A stretch of 64,000 nt of DNA from Sphingomonas sp. Leaf407 (GCF_001425385.1 NZ_LMQO01000001.1:186001-250000); one strand, 5' to 3'; shown: positions 17,757-27,286, numbered from the stretch's first letter. The notes: generated by a model not told the origin, from the letters alone. Numbers and translations are program-made.

Positions 17757-19118
17757 TTAGCCGACATGCACGCGAACATCATATCCCAATGAGCGGAGGG
17801 CCTTTGATGTTCGGCCGTTTCGTGGCGGGAAGCGGTCGGGCATTGCCCATCCGACGAGTTCGCCATAGGCCGATACGCCCATGCAATCGAGTTTCCAAGA
17901 TGGCTCGGAGATCGCGTCCCACAGCCGATCGGGGAGCAAATCAATCGGACCGCCGTATAGGATGTATTGGATTACCTCAGTGACCGATGCGCCCGATGCG
18001 GTTCGGCTCGTCCAGATGTGCTTCGTGAGTGCATCTAGCTTTTCGGGGATCGAAAATTGTGTTCCAGTAGAGGGAAGGCCGACGGTACGGTTTGCGACGC
18101 GACGCGAATATTCACGCATCGCATGAATGTGCTCCGCAACCTTTCGAAACTCGGCAAACTTCATTCGAGCTAGGCTGTCGGAACGAAGCGCGTCGCGCAA
18201 ACGAGGCGCGGTCTCGTTGATCGCAATCGCCTCCTGTTCCAATCTGGCAGACGCCTTCCACCATTCCACCGCTTCGTTAAGGCCTTTCGCCGGATTGAGG
18301 CGGAATTGCTCATAGTAGCGTTCGAAGTCAGCTCGACGGCCATCGAACGTGCGCATGTAGTAGTGCGCATGAAGAAATTGATCGGCTTGAGCGCCCGCCG
18401 CTGCTTCTGGATTAACCCACGCTGGCCTGTTCCCAATCTGGCTGACAGTAGCACCAATGTCTCGAAGCGTTTGAAGCGTCGAGCGCCATTCATTTAAGAA
18501 CGCCTGCCGTTGTCGATTACTTGCCGCCTTGGGGGCTGTCCGAACTAGGCCCGACCACTGCTTGATACTCGGGTGCTGCCAGAAGGGGCTTGGATCAGAC
18601 TTCGTCGCGGCCAGCTTCTTGGCTCGCGCGATCATCCAATCCCGAAGCTCCTCGGTCAGCGGCGTAGCTTGTGCATCAAGCTGAGCGAACAGGTCAGAAA
18701 TCTGGCGGTCTAATTCGTCGTCGATCTCTGCTTCTGGGAAGAAGCAGCCTGCCTCGACATTCTTATACCAAGCTTTCGACGTCAGGTTTGCCGATCCGAT
18801 ATATACCCCGAACCCGCGCCACCAAATCACCTTCGCATGATGATGCTGTACAAGCTTGCAGACGAAGTTCGGTGATCGCCGAGAAAGGAAACTGTTGAGA
18901 ACGCCGACAGTGACGGCGACTTCGTCGTCCAGCCGCCCCCAGAAGCGAAGCGGCACGCCTTTGTCCCAACACCAATCGAAAAGAAGCCCCGTGTCTGTCG
19001 CGTAAGCGACCGCCGCCCAGACAGCTTCGGTTTGTAGTTTGCCATCGACCGGTTGACTGGCCTGCTCGATGAAATTGCGAAGATAGATGCCATTGATGCC
19101 GCCCAGAACGAGCTTCAT
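17757..19118 (-). CDS. Phospholipase D-like nuclease domain protein, last gene of the restriction operon
   Basis: 453 residues. The N-terminal 150 form a PLD-type half: HHHAKVIWW (H94, K96), GSANLT (109-114), and N120/E122, matching the H-x-K...G-S-x-N...E pattern. Only one such motif is present, so activity would need a dimer, as in Nuc and BfiI. The C-terminal 300 residues are helical and charged with no family I recognise. The ATG overlaps the hsdR stop by 4 nt, so it is made with HsdR. A nuclease or NTP-handling accessory function in defence is inferred. Single-motif PLD proteins also occur as stand-alone helicase partners. Confidence 0.78.
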   Translation of the reverse strand: MKLVLGGINGIYLRNFIEQASQPVDGKLQTEAVWAAVAYATDTGLLFDWCWDKGVPLRFWGRLDDEVAVTVGVLNSFLSRRSPNFVCKLVQHHHAKVIWWRGFGVYIGSANLTSKAWYKNVEAGCFFPEAEIDDELDRQISDLFAQLDAQATPLTEELRDWMIARAKKLAATKSDPSPFWQHPSIKQWSGLVRTAPKAASNRQRQAFLNEWRSTLQTLRDIGATVSQIGNRPAWVNPEAAAGAQADQFLHAHYYMRTFDGRRADFERYYEQFRLNPAKGLNEAVEWWKASARLEQEAIAINETAPRLRDALRSDSLARMKFAEFRKVAEHIHAMREYSRRVANRTVGLPSTGTQFSIPEKLDALTKHIWTSRTASGASVTEVIQYILYGGPIDLLPDRLWDAISEPSWKLDCMGVSAYGELVGWAMPDRFPPRNGRTSKALRSLGYDVRVHVG

Positions 19119-22100
19119 TCTTCACCCACCTGCGGCGCTTCAGTCTTACGAATGCGCTCGTAGACCTCGCGCGCGATGTGGTCCTGAGCGGCACCTCGAA
19201 AGCTCCGGTCCTTCATCACGCGGCCGAAGATCTCTTCATTTCCCTCCATGCGGTCGATGAACAAATCTTCGAGGATGCGGCCAAAGAAGGCGGAAAAATT
19301 CGCGAAGTTGTTGGCTTGGGCGGCCTCGACCACTTTCTCATCGCGCTCAGCCGTAGCCCGCACCTGATCGAAGAAGAGCTGGTCTGCTTCGGTGAAATCG
19401 GTCCCGAACCGCTCATTCAGCTTCTCGACCAGCGATGACAGGGCAACTTCGGTATCCTTCTCGCGAGCGGTGCCAACATCGGTCGGCCCCTTGAGCGGCA
19501 GTGCGTCGCCCTGCGTCAAATCAATGGTGCCGTCGTTCACCTGACTGAGCCGGAAGAATTTTAGCGCGACATCGTCGTCGAGCGTGAATTTAGATCCATC
19601 GCCCGGCCGGGGAAGTTTGGGCGATAGGTTGCGAAGGAAGGCATAGAGCCGCTCCAGCCCCTCATCAAAATAGGGCATGATCTGCGAGAGGAAGGAATAG
19701 AGGTTGTTGAACGCGGTCATTTGTCCGCGAAACTCCTCCTGAGCGGTCTCTTCCAGCCTGTTGAAGCGATCAACCGAGCGGTCGAGAACTGCGTTCATCG
19801 TCCGGTGATCCTGCCCTGTATGATCGCGCCGTCGCTTGAACCAGACCTCCGCAAATTCATCGACATCGGCGGGGGTGAACACGGCAGGTTGCAGCAATTT
19901 GTGATGCAGTTCATTCAGTCGTTGGGGGTCGGCATTTTCACCAACGGGCGTCGTCTCGTAATAGGGTTTGAACGCCTTATAGATGTCGGCCTCTTCGTTG
20001 TTGAAATCGAGGACGAACGTGCGTGTCTTGCCGGGTGCAGTGCGGTTGAGGCGGGACAGCGTCTGGACCGCCTGAACGCCCGCCAGCTTCTTCACCACAT
20101 ACATGGTCTGGAGCAGCGGCTGATCGAACCCGGTCTGATATTTCTCCGCGACGATGAGCACACGGTAATCCTCGCCCGCGAACCGCTCCGGCAATTCCCG
20201 TTCGGGCAAGCCGTCGTTCATGCCCACTTCGGTGAAGGCGGAACCGGGATCGGCCGGGTCCTCTACCGTACCGGAAAAGGCGACCAGCGCGCGAATGCCC
20301 TGATAGCCATTGTCGCGGATATAGCGATCGAAGGCCTGCTTGTAGCGCACGGCGGATAGGCGCGATCCGGTGACGACCATCGCTTTCGCCCGGCCGCCCA
20401 GTTCATGCATCACGCGCAGACGGAAATGCTCGATGATGATCGCAACTACCTGCCCGATATTGGTCGGGTGCAGTTCCAGGTACTGCCCCAGCGCCTTCGC
20501 CGCCTTCTTCTTCGGCACGTCGCGGTCATTCTCGACCTGCTTCACCAGTCCGAAGAAGCGTTTGTAGGTGGTGTAGTTCTGGAGAACGTCGAGGATGAAG
20601 CCCTCCTCAATCGCCTGCCGCATCGTATATTCGTGGAATGGCGCGGAGCCGGACGGACCCGGTTCGTCGAACACCAGTTTGGTCTTGAACTTGGGGGTCG
20701 CCGTGAAGGCGAAGAAGCTCAAGTTCTGCTGGCGGGCGCGTTGCAGCATCTGCTGGCGGATCGCGGCCTTGGCCTCTTCGGAAAGATCGTCATCCTCCTC
20801 GTCGCCCGCCTGAGCCGCAATGGCGTCGGCAATGCCGTCCTTGTTGAGAATGCCCTTGAGCGCCGCGACCGTATCACCGGATTGCGAGCTATGCGCCTCG
20901 TCCACGATCACGGCGAAGCGGCGATCGCGAGTGTCTATCGCCACGCCTTCGCCCTTGGCCTCCAGCGTCTTGATCGCCTGTGAGATAAAGGGGAATTTCT
21001 GGATAGTCGAGATGATGATCGGCGTGCCGTTCGACAGCGCCTTGGCGAGTTGCTGCGTATTCTCGTCGATCTTCTCGACCACGCCGGTCTTATGCTCGAA
21101 TTGATAGATGGTGTTCTGCAATTGCTGGTCGAGGACGCGGCGATCGGTGATCACCACCACCGAATGAAACACCTTCTCATCCTCGGCGTCGTGGAGCGTC
21201 GCTAGCCTGTGAGCCAGCCACGCGATGCTGTTCGACTTGCCCGACCCGGCCGAATGCTGGATCAGATAATTGTGTCCCGATCCATGCGCCGCCGCGTGGC
21301 CGACCAGGCTCCGCACTGCGTCGAGTTGATGATAGCGCGGGAAGATCATCACTTCCTTGCGGACCGTCCGAAAGCCAGTGGACGTCTCCACCGTTCGTTC
21401 GCTGACATCCAGGTGCATGAAACGCTGGAGAATATCGAGCAGGCTGTCAGCCCGAAGCGCCTCATCCCACAGATGATGGGTTTTCCAATTGCCATCGACC
21501 GGCGGATTGCCCGCGCCGTGGTTGTGCCCGCGATTGAAGGGCAGGAAGTAGGTCTCCTCCCCCTTCAACTGCGTCGCCATCCACACCTCGTCGGGATCTA
21601 CGGCGAAATGCACCAAGGCGCGTTCCTTGAAGCGGAACAGCAGATCACGGCCGTCCCGATCCCGCATATACTGGGTGCAGGCATCTTCGGCGCGCTGGCC
21701 GGTCTGGGGGTTCTTTAGTTCCGCCGTGACGACCGGCAGTCCGTTTACTGCCAGCACCACGTCGATCACGCATTCGCGAGCGCGACCGTCCGGTTGTTTC
21801 AGAACGTCGGATTTGAACCGCACCTGCCGTGTGACCGTCAGCCGGTTGGCTGCGTAGCGAGCGGCGCTCTCCGGGTTTAGCCCGGAATTGGGCTGGAAAT
21901 AGACGAGGCGCAGCGTTTTACCGTAGCATTTAAAGCCGTGGCGCAGCACGCCCAGACTGCCCTTGCTCGCCAGCTCCTTGGTCAGGCTGTCGATGATCAT
22001 GGCGGCGGTGCGATCCTTGAGCATCGCCTCTAGCTGTCCCCACCGCACAGGCTGACTGGCGCGGATGAAGCTGATCACATCGTCGGGGAACAGCGCCGTT

Positions 22101-22201
22101 ACCGGATCGAACGTCTTGGGGTCGCCCTTCCGATAGCGATCGTTCATGATGAGGCCATATTCAATGGCTCGTTCAAAATCGGTTTCGGTGTGGCCCGCCA
22201 T
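19115..22201 (-). CDS. hsdR: Type I restriction enzyme R subunit
   Basis: 1028 residues, normal for HsdR. The N-terminal endonuclease shows CVIDVVLAVNGLPVV then TAELKNP, giving D147, E161 and K163 of the PD-(D/E)XK fold. The motor has SAGSGKS (317-323), DEAH (434-437), the FTATPK motif III, and later YQTGFDQPLL and QTLSRLNRT. It translocates and cleaves unmodified DNA when joined to HsdM2S. It lies 7 nt after the small PD-(D/E)XK-like gene and its stop overlaps the PLD gene. Start MAGHTETDFERAIEY is the usual R-subunit beginning. Confidence 0.96.
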   Translation of the reverse strand: MAGHTETDFERAIEYGLIMNDRYRKGDPKTFDPVTALFPDDVISFIRASQPVRWGQLEAMLKDRTAAMIIDSLTKELASKGSLGVLRHGFKCYGKTLRLVYFQPNSGLNPESAARYAANRLTVTRQVRFKSDVLKQPDGRARECVIDVVLAVNGLPVVTAELKNPQTGQRAEDACTQYMRDRDGRDLLFRFKERALVHFAVDPDEVWMATQLKGEETYFLPFNRGHNHGAGNPPVDGNWKTHHLWDEALRADSLLDILQRFMHLDVSERTVETSTGFRTVRKEVMIFPRYHQLDAVRSLVGHAAAHGSGHNYLIQHSAGSGKSNSIAWLAHRLATLHDAEDEKVFHSVVVITDRRVLDQQLQNTIYQFEHKTGVVEKIDENTQQLAKALSNGTPIIISTIQKFPFISQAIKTLEAKGEGVAIDTRDRRFAVIVDEAHSSQSGDTVAALKGILNKDGIADAIAAQAGDEEDDDLSEEAKAAIRQQMLQRARQQNLSFFAFTATPKFKTKLVFDEPGPSGSAPFHEYTMRQAIEEGFILDVLQNYTTYKRFFGLVKQVENDRDVPKKKAAKALGQYLELHPTNIGQVVAIIIEHFRLRVMHELGGRAKAMVVTGSRLSAVRYKQAFDRYIRDNGYQGIRALVAFSGTVEDPADPGSAFTEVGMNDGLPERELPERFAGEDYRVLIVAEKYQTGFDQPLLQTMYVVKKLAGVQAVQTLSRLNRTAPGKTRTFVLDFNNEEADIYKAFKPYYETTPVGENADPQRLNELHHKLLQPAVFTPADVDEFAEVWFKRRRDHTGQDHRTMNAVLDRSVDRFNRLEETAQEEFRGQMTAFNNLYSFLSQIMPYFDEGLERLYAFLRNLSPKLPRPGDGSKFTLDDDVALKFFRLSQVNDGTIDLTQGDALPLKGPTDVGTAREKDTEVALSSLVEKLNERFGTDFTEADQLFFDQVRATAERDEKVVEAAQANNFANFSAFFGRILEDLFIDRMEGNEEIFGRVMKDRSFRGAAQDHIAREVYERIRKTEAPQVGEE

Positions 22202-22208
22202 AGTCCCC

Positions 22209-22796
22209 TCAAACCGTCCTGACAGACGTATTCTCTAGCGTGTCGAGTGTCAGCCCAGCGAGCTGATCATAATGATAATGACGAATGGATGGATCGCGGG
22301 CCAGATACTGCCCGGCGGGATCGAGATAGGCTGCAGGGTTTTCGTTTTCCGTGAACACGAATTTTCGGACGCGAATGCTGCGGTCATCGCCGGTATAATG
22401 GTTGATGATCTTGCGGAGGCTGGCGCACCAATGTGCGCCAGATTTAAGCTGATCGATGATTGAGCTAGCATCAAGGCTCTTGGTCTTGAACTCGATTAGA
22501 TAGGCATTGATGCAGCGGCGATGGCTTTGAAATATGATGAAATCGCACCGCTTTGACCACTGCTTGCCGTTGTCATCGAGGAAATGAAACAGGGCTTCCT
22601 TGCGGCCATCCAACTTTATGGCAAAAGCTTTCCCATTGAAGGGCAGCGTAACCCTGCGGGTCGATTTCTTTGTTTCCCCTTCGCGAAAGTATTTTTCTGT
22701 CAGTGTCAAATAGCCTGTAGACCCATTGTCGATGACGTAATCGTCCGAGATATAGGCACGCAGATGATCGAAATAGCTCGATGCGTCGAGGCTCAT
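22209..22796 (-). CDS. Small PD-(D/E)XK-like protein inside the type I operon
   Basis: 195 residues, no family recognised. The centre reads KRCDFIIF then AYLIEFKTK, giving D85, E102 and K104 with alternating hydrophobic strands around them, and Q116 in IIDQLKSG downstream. This is the spacing and pattern of a PD-(D/E)XK nuclease core. The ATG overlaps the hsdS stop by 4 nt and hsdR follows 7 nt later, so the gene is locked into the operon between S and R. An extra nuclease, an anti-restriction control protein or an HsdR-assembly factor are all possible. The nuclease reading is inference from the motif. Confidence 0.65.
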   Translation of the reverse strand: MSLDASSYFDHLRAYISDDYVIDNGSTGYLTLTEKYFREGETKKSTRRVTLPFNGKAFAIKLDGRKEALFHFLDDNGKQWSKRCDFIIFQSHRRCINAYLIEFKTKSLDASSIIDQLKSGAHWCASLRKIINHYTGDDRSIRVRKFVFTENENPAAYLDPAGQYLARDPSIRHYHYDQLAGLTLDTLENTSVRTV

Positions 22797-24079
22797 TGAA
22801 GCCCCTCTATCTGTCCCGTGACTGCGGACGTGATGACGGCGGATCGGTATTCCCTTAATGCAGAAATGCTCATTGAAACTTTGCGTTCGATCGCTTCGGC
22901 CTTCGCGATAGCGACGCTGACCTGTTCAGCGATAGCCGTTTGCTCCTCCGGCGGCGGCAGAGGAAGCATGTACTTTTTAATTACATCGACATTGACCCGC
23001 TTGAAGGTCGCACCGACAAGATAGCTCCGCAACTGTACCAAGCAGGCTGTTGAGTTCAGGAAATGCTCAAGAAATTCGGGGCGGATGATAGACGGCCTGA
23101 TAAGGCACAGGTCCTGTCCCAAGCATATCGTCCGATCATCCCGCACAAGGGCGGCGGAGCCCACGGACGCATTGCGACTGTAGATGATGTCGCCAACTTG
23201 AGGCCGTCGTCCACCTTCCGACATCATTGTAAATTCATCGTCGCTGACCTGTCGCTTGGTGTGATAGTCGATTGCATACGGAGAAATCTCGGTAGTGCTT
23301 ACAAGCGGAATGCCATCGTCGATATATTCTGGCGTCCTGTGCTTGCAGTCGATTACCTGAGACACGAATGATAGGCGCTTCACCTCCCAATGCGCGGGGA
23401 TTTGGTCGAGCCAGTCGATGCCGCTGTCTTTCATAGGCGCGGCGGGATCAAGGCCCTTGGTGACGGCTTGGGTGATGATCGCCTGCCGCTTTTCGACGAG
23501 GTGTTCCAGCAGCGCCTGTTTCTTCGTGATCAGCCCGTCGATCTTTGCGGTCTTTTCATCGAGAAAGGCGGATATACGTTTTTGCGCTTCCGGTGAGGGA
23601 ACAGGGCAGCGGATGCTGCCGAGCATCTCCAAATTCAGGCCATCCCGGCCGTCTTGACTGGAGAGATTGCGAATGTGGCGATACTGGCTTGTGAGCCACC
23701 AATATAGAAACTTACCTTCAATCGCGCTTGGGACGATCGCCGCGAGTGACTGGTTGCCCGTCGTTTCGATGTCGAGATAGCCGACCATCGCTTTGGTTTT
23801 GCCCTGTCCGGCCAAGGCCATGACAACCGATCCACGCGGCATCCATTTGGCGCTGGAATTGGCAAGGCCTTCCTTCGTGATGAAATCCGACGGCTGGCGA
23901 ATGACACCTTGATTGACTGCGCCAGAGTTGAGCCAGGGGATGGTTCCGTCATTCCAGTAATAGGAAAAGTTCTTGTCTGGCGTGCCCCCGGAATAGCGAC
24001 GAGACAGCCACCTGACAGCTATCGCCTTCCAGCCATCTGGCAAGGGCTGCCCATTTACGACTGCGGGCGAGGCGTTCAC
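22793..24079 (-). CDS. hsdS: Type I restriction enzyme specificity subunit
   Basis: 428 residues with two target-recognition domains. The first runs about 15-165, and the second about 230-385 beginning IPAHWEVKRLSFVSQV. They are separated and closed by conserved helices (FLDEKTAKIDGLITKKQALL is the central one; AIAEQVSVAIAKAEAIERKV the distal one). It sets the bipartite DNA sequence recognised by methylase and nuclease. The start overlaps the hsdM stop in the ATGA form. Recognition sequence cannot be predicted from sequence alone. Confidence 0.94.
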   Translation of the reverse strand: MNASPAVVNGQPLPDGWKAIAVRWLSRRYSGGTPDKNFSYYWNDGTIPWLNSGAVNQGVIRQPSDFITKEGLANSSAKWMPRGSVVMALAGQGKTKAMVGYLDIETTGNQSLAAIVPSAIEGKFLYWWLTSQYRHIRNLSSQDGRDGLNLEMLGSIRCPVPSPEAQKRISAFLDEKTAKIDGLITKKQALLEHLVEKRQAIITQAVTKGLDPAAPMKDSGIDWLDQIPAHWEVKRLSFVSQVIDCKHRTPEYIDDGIPLVSTTEISPYAIDYHTKRQVSDDEFTMMSEGGRRPQVGDIIYSRNASVGSAALVRDDRTICLGQDLCLIRPSIIRPEFLEHFLNSTACLVQLRSYLVGATFKRVNVDVIKKYMLPLPPPEEQTAIAEQVSVAIAKAEAIERKVSMSISALREYRSAVITSAVTGQIEGLQ

Positions 24080-26271
24080 GCCACCAGACCCTTGAGCAAG
24101 CCTGCAATCTCACCTTCCAGTGCCGTAATGTCCGCCTCAATTTCACCCAATTGGCGCGGCGGATTGTAGACGTAGAAATGCCGGTTGATCGGGATTTCGT
24201 AGCCGATCTTGGTCTTGGCATAGTCCACCCAAGCATCGGGGACGTGAGGCAGAACTTCGGCAGCGATATAGGCATCAATGGCGGGTTTCATCGCCGCGAC
24301 CAGATCGTGATTGGGAATCTCCGGCCCGAAGTTCATCGGCAGGGGCAGCGCGGTTCCGAGGGGCAGGGGGATATTCTCGGTGTCGCGCAATTCGCTGTCC
24401 GGCTCCGGCCGACCCTTGCTGTCGCGACAGATTTCCGCCGTGGGGTCGCGCTCGCCCAGGGCGGCGAAGATTACTTTCTTGATTGGCGTGGGCAGCTTGA
24501 GTTTCGCGCGCTTCGCAGCGGCCTCCAGCGCCGCCTCGAAGCGGCCCCGGTCCTTGTATAGCCCGTTGCCCGCGAGCGTGCGGAGCATCGCCCGGATGGC
24601 TTCTTGCAACGCGCGGCCTTCGGCTTCCTCTGCTTCGGCGGCTTTGGCGTCCTTGCGCTTCTTCGACACGGCCAGATTGATGAAGGCCGATTGCTCGTTT
24701 AGCCGCGTGATCCGCTCTGTCGTCGCCTCGAAATTCAGGCGCAGGGGGCGTTCGACCGTGACTTTCAGAAAGCCAAATTCGCGGTTTTCAAAGATGCGGC
24801 TGACGACGCGGTTTTCCCAGGTTCCAGCCCTTATGTCAGTGCAGACCCGTGCAGTCTCTCCATCGCGGTAGTTACTGTAAATTTCCGTTAGCTGATCAAT
24901 ATGCCCGCCAGGCTTCACGGATAACTCATTGCGCTTGTTATTGAGGCTCTTCGTCATTCGGTCGAAGAAGCGCGTGCCGTCGATGAGCTGGACCTTGCCG
25001 CGCCGCTCCGGTGGCTTCCGGTTTGTAACAAGCCAGATGTAGGTGAAGATGCCAGTGTTGTAGAAAAGCTGATCGGGCAGCGCGACGATCGCGTCGAGCT
25101 GGTCGTTTTCGATGATCCAGCGTCGGATATTGGACGGGCCGGACCCGGCATCGCCGCTGAACAGCGGTGATCCGTTGAAGATGATCGCGATCTTTGACCC
25201 TTCGCCGCCTTTGGTGGGGCTGGGGTGCATCTTCGACATCATATGTTGCAGGAACAGCAGCGAGCCGTCGTTGATCGCGGGCAGGCCAGCGCCGAAGCGG
25301 CCACCGAAGCCAAGCTCTTCCGCTTCCTTGGCGACGACCTTTTGCTGATCCTTCCACTCCACGCCGAAGGGCGGGTTGGCGAGCATGTAGTGGAATTTCT
25401 TTTCCGGGAAGCCGTCGCGCGTCTTGCCGTCGCCCAGCGTGTCGCCGAGGACGACGTTGTCGGTGTCTTCATCCTTGATGAGCATGTCCGAGCAACAGAT
25501 TGCCCAGCTTTCGTCGTTATATTCCTGTCCGTAGAGGCCCAGATTGGCCTTTTCGTTGCCCGCGCGGATGGTTTCTTCCGACACGGACAACATGCCGCCG
25601 GTGCCGCAAGCCGGATCGTAAATCTCGCGGTAGACGCCCGGTTTGTAGACATCCTCCTCGCCGGTGTAGACGAGGTGGGTCATCAGCCGGATGACCTCGC
25701 GCGGGGTGAAGTGGTCTCCGGCCTCCTCGTTCGCCTGCTCGTTGAAGCGCATCACGAGATGCTCGAACAGATAGCCCATCTGAAGATTGTCGATGCCCGC
25801 GTCGGGATGCAGATCGACATCGGCCATCGCTTTCACGATGTTGAAGAGCCGGTTGCTGGCGTCGAGCTTCTCGATCTGCTCGCTGAATTTGAAGCGATCG
25901 AAGATGGCGCGGGCGGTGTCCGAGAAGCCGTTGATATAAGCGACGAGGTTTGGCGCGATGTTCTCGCTATCGTCGAGCAACTTGGCGAAGGTGTAGGGGC
26001 TGGTGTTGTAGAGCGGCTGGCGACGACGCGCCGGATCGACGATCTTGTTCAGCAGCTTGGGGATGGCGCGTTCGGGCGTCCCGGCCGCAATTAGGCGCGC
26101 ATACTCCGCGACCACGGCTTCCTTGGTCGGCTCCAGCACGCAATCGAACCGGCGCAGCACTACCATCGGCAGCATGACGAGGCGGTATTGCGGGGGGCGA
26201 TACGGGCCACGCAGTCGGTTTGCGATTTCCCAAATTTTACCAGCGACGAGCTTGTGGCGTTCAGTAAGCAA
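24076..26271 (-). CDS. hsdM: Type I restriction-modification DNA methyltransferase subunit
   Basis: 731 residues. The N6-adenine methylase motifs are clear: DPACGTGG (219-226, AdoMet) and NPPFG (299-303, catalytic), after a helical N-terminal domain. The C-terminus extends about 200 residues beyond a minimal HsdM and includes a charged coiled-coil-like stretch (KKRKDAKAAEAEEAEGRAL) and a segment ending GEIAGLLKGLVA. It is first gene of the five-gene operon. The 260 nt upstream, shared with the divergent recombinase gene, are AT-richer and hold an inverted-repeat group. Confidence 0.95.
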   Translation of the reverse strand: MLTERHKLVAGKIWEIANRLRGPYRPPQYRLVMLPMVVLRRFDCVLEPTKEAVVAEYARLIAAGTPERAIPKLLNKIVDPARRRQPLYNTSPYTFAKLLDDSENIAPNLVAYINGFSDTARAIFDRFKFSEQIEKLDASNRLFNIVKAMADVDLHPDAGIDNLQMGYLFEHLVMRFNEQANEEAGDHFTPREVIRLMTHLVYTGEEDVYKPGVYREIYDPACGTGGMLSVSEETIRAGNEKANLGLYGQEYNDESWAICCSDMLIKDEDTDNVVLGDTLGDGKTRDGFPEKKFHYMLANPPFGVEWKDQQKVVAKEAEELGFGGRFGAGLPAINDGSLLFLQHMMSKMHPSPTKGGEGSKIAIIFNGSPLFSGDAGSGPSNIRRWIIENDQLDAIVALPDQLFYNTGIFTYIWLVTNRKPPERRGKVQLIDGTRFFDRMTKSLNNKRNELSVKPGGHIDQLTEIYSNYRDGETARVCTDIRAGTWENRVVSRIFENREFGFLKVTVERPLRLNFEATTERITRLNEQSAFINLAVSKKRKDAKAAEAEEAEGRALQEAIRAMLRTLAGNGLYKDRGRFEAALEAAAKRAKLKLPTPIKKVIFAALGERDPTAEICRDSKGRPEPDSELRDTENIPLPLGTALPLPMNFGPEIPNHDLVAAMKPAIDAYIAAEVLPHVPDAWVDYAKTKIGYEIPINRHFYVYNPPRQLGEIEADITALEGEIAGLLKGLVA

Positions 26272-26362
26272 ATTTTATCCCCATATTGGGGAGAGGCTCT
26301 GCCATTCGAGCAACGCGGTGTCACGAGTGGATCATCGAGTTTCCCATATGCCCTTGCTCCAG

Positions 26363-26432
26363 TGAGACAGCATGGCGAACGATGATCGCTGTCTCACACA
26401 GGTCCGATCCTCGCCAATGAAACGCTGTCTCA
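26363..26432. promoter_or_regulatory. Inverted-repeat cluster between hsdM and the recombinase: candidate recombination or operator sites
   Basis: GTGAGACAGC (26363-26372) is inverted as GCTGTCTCAC (26389-26398), and GCTGTCTCA occurs again at 26424-26432, about 100 nt before the serine recombinase start. Repeated short dyads beside a resolvase gene are what a res site looks like. A control site for the restriction operon is the alternative. Confidence 0.45.
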
Positions 26433-26531
26433 TAGGTTTTAGAAGTCAATGAAAATCCATATAAAACAATAACGCAGGTCTGGACTGCGCTCGGCAGGCG
26501 GCTATCCTCTTGTAAACAAAGGGGATCGACC

Positions 26532-27104
26532 ATGTTGATTGGATATGCCCGGACCAGCACGGCGGAGCAGCTCGCCGGACTGGAGGCGCAGCAGCGCCAG
26601 CTTGTTGCAACGGGTTGCACGAAGGTGTTCTCTGAACAGGTTTCGTCGGTCGCTGCCCGCGATCAACTCGATTTGGCGCTGGAGTTCGTGCGCGAAGGCG
26701 ACGCGCTGGTCGTCACCCGGCTTGATCGGTTGGCGCGTTCGACGACCGATCTATTGTCCATTGTCTCGACGTTGGAGCGTAAAGGGGTCGCGCTTCGCGT
26801 TCTCGATTTTGGCGGCTCGGAAATGGACACGAAATCGCCGAGCGGCAGGATGCTGCTGACCATGTTCGCCGCCGTCGCCGAGTTCGAGCGGAGTATCATG
26901 TTGGCCCGACAGCGCGAGGGCATCGCCAAAGCGAAGGTTGAGGGGCGCTACCGAGGTCGGGCACCGACCGCTCGGGCCAAGGCTCAAGATGTTCGCGCAC
27001 TCGCAAACTCAGGTGTGGGTGCAAGCGCCATTGCGGCCAAGCTCTGCATTTCCCGGGCATCGGTTTACCGCATCCTTGCCAATCAGCCGGGAGTGGCAGC
27101 GTGA
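26532..27104 (+). CDS. Serine recombinase (resolvase/invertase family)
   Basis: 190 residues. The catalytic domain has YARTST with nucleophile S9, and the arginine cluster VTRLDRLARS (R63, R66, R69). The long E-helix follows (FAAVAEFERSIMLARQREGI), then a C-terminal helix-turn-helix (VGASAIAAKLCISRASVYRIL). It is of the small DNA-invertase/resolvase size. It is the first of three overlapping genes and lies divergently from hsdM. It could resolve element dimers, invert a segment, or be left from a Tn3-like transposon. No transposase is nearby. Confidence 0.9.
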   Translation: MLIGYARTSTAEQLAGLEAQQRQLVATGCTKVFSEQVSSVAARDQLDLALEFVREGDALVVTRLDRLARSTTDLLSIVSTLERKGVALRVLDFGGSEMDTKSPSGRMLLTMFAAVAEFERSIMLARQREGIAKAKVEGRYRGRAPTARAKAQDVRALANSGVGASAIAAKLCISRASVYRILANQPGVAA

Positions 27105-27286
27105 ACCGGGTTGCCATTGCCTTCTCGGCTATCGCCGCCGCGCTGGGGGGCATGTACGCGGTTGCAGTTGAGGGGCAGGCCCCCGAGCTGCCGCTTGATG
27201 AGGTGAAGCCGTTGGTCGCACGCATGCGAACGAACACTCGGCTTCTGGCGCGTCAAATCGCCGCCGCCGTCGTTCTAAACCGATGA
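27101..27286 (+). CDS. Small membrane or exported protein (61 aa) coupled to the recombinase
   Basis: Starts at a GTG that overlaps the recombinase stop (GTGA) and ends in an ATGA overlap with the next gene, so it is a real member of a coupled trio. The N-terminus MNRVAIAFSAIAAALGGMYAVAV is one hydrophobic helix (positions 1-20 or so), followed by a short polar tail. No family recognised. Confidence 0.55.
   Translation: MNRVAIAFSAIAAALGGMYAVAVEGQAPELPLDEVKPLVARMRTNTRLLARQIAAAVVLNR

Noticed and set aside
17757..26271. DISARM or BREX defence system
   Set aside because: PLD and methylase domains are shared with DISARM, but drmA/drmB and pglX/pglZ-type genes are absent, while complete hsdM, hsdS and hsdR are present.
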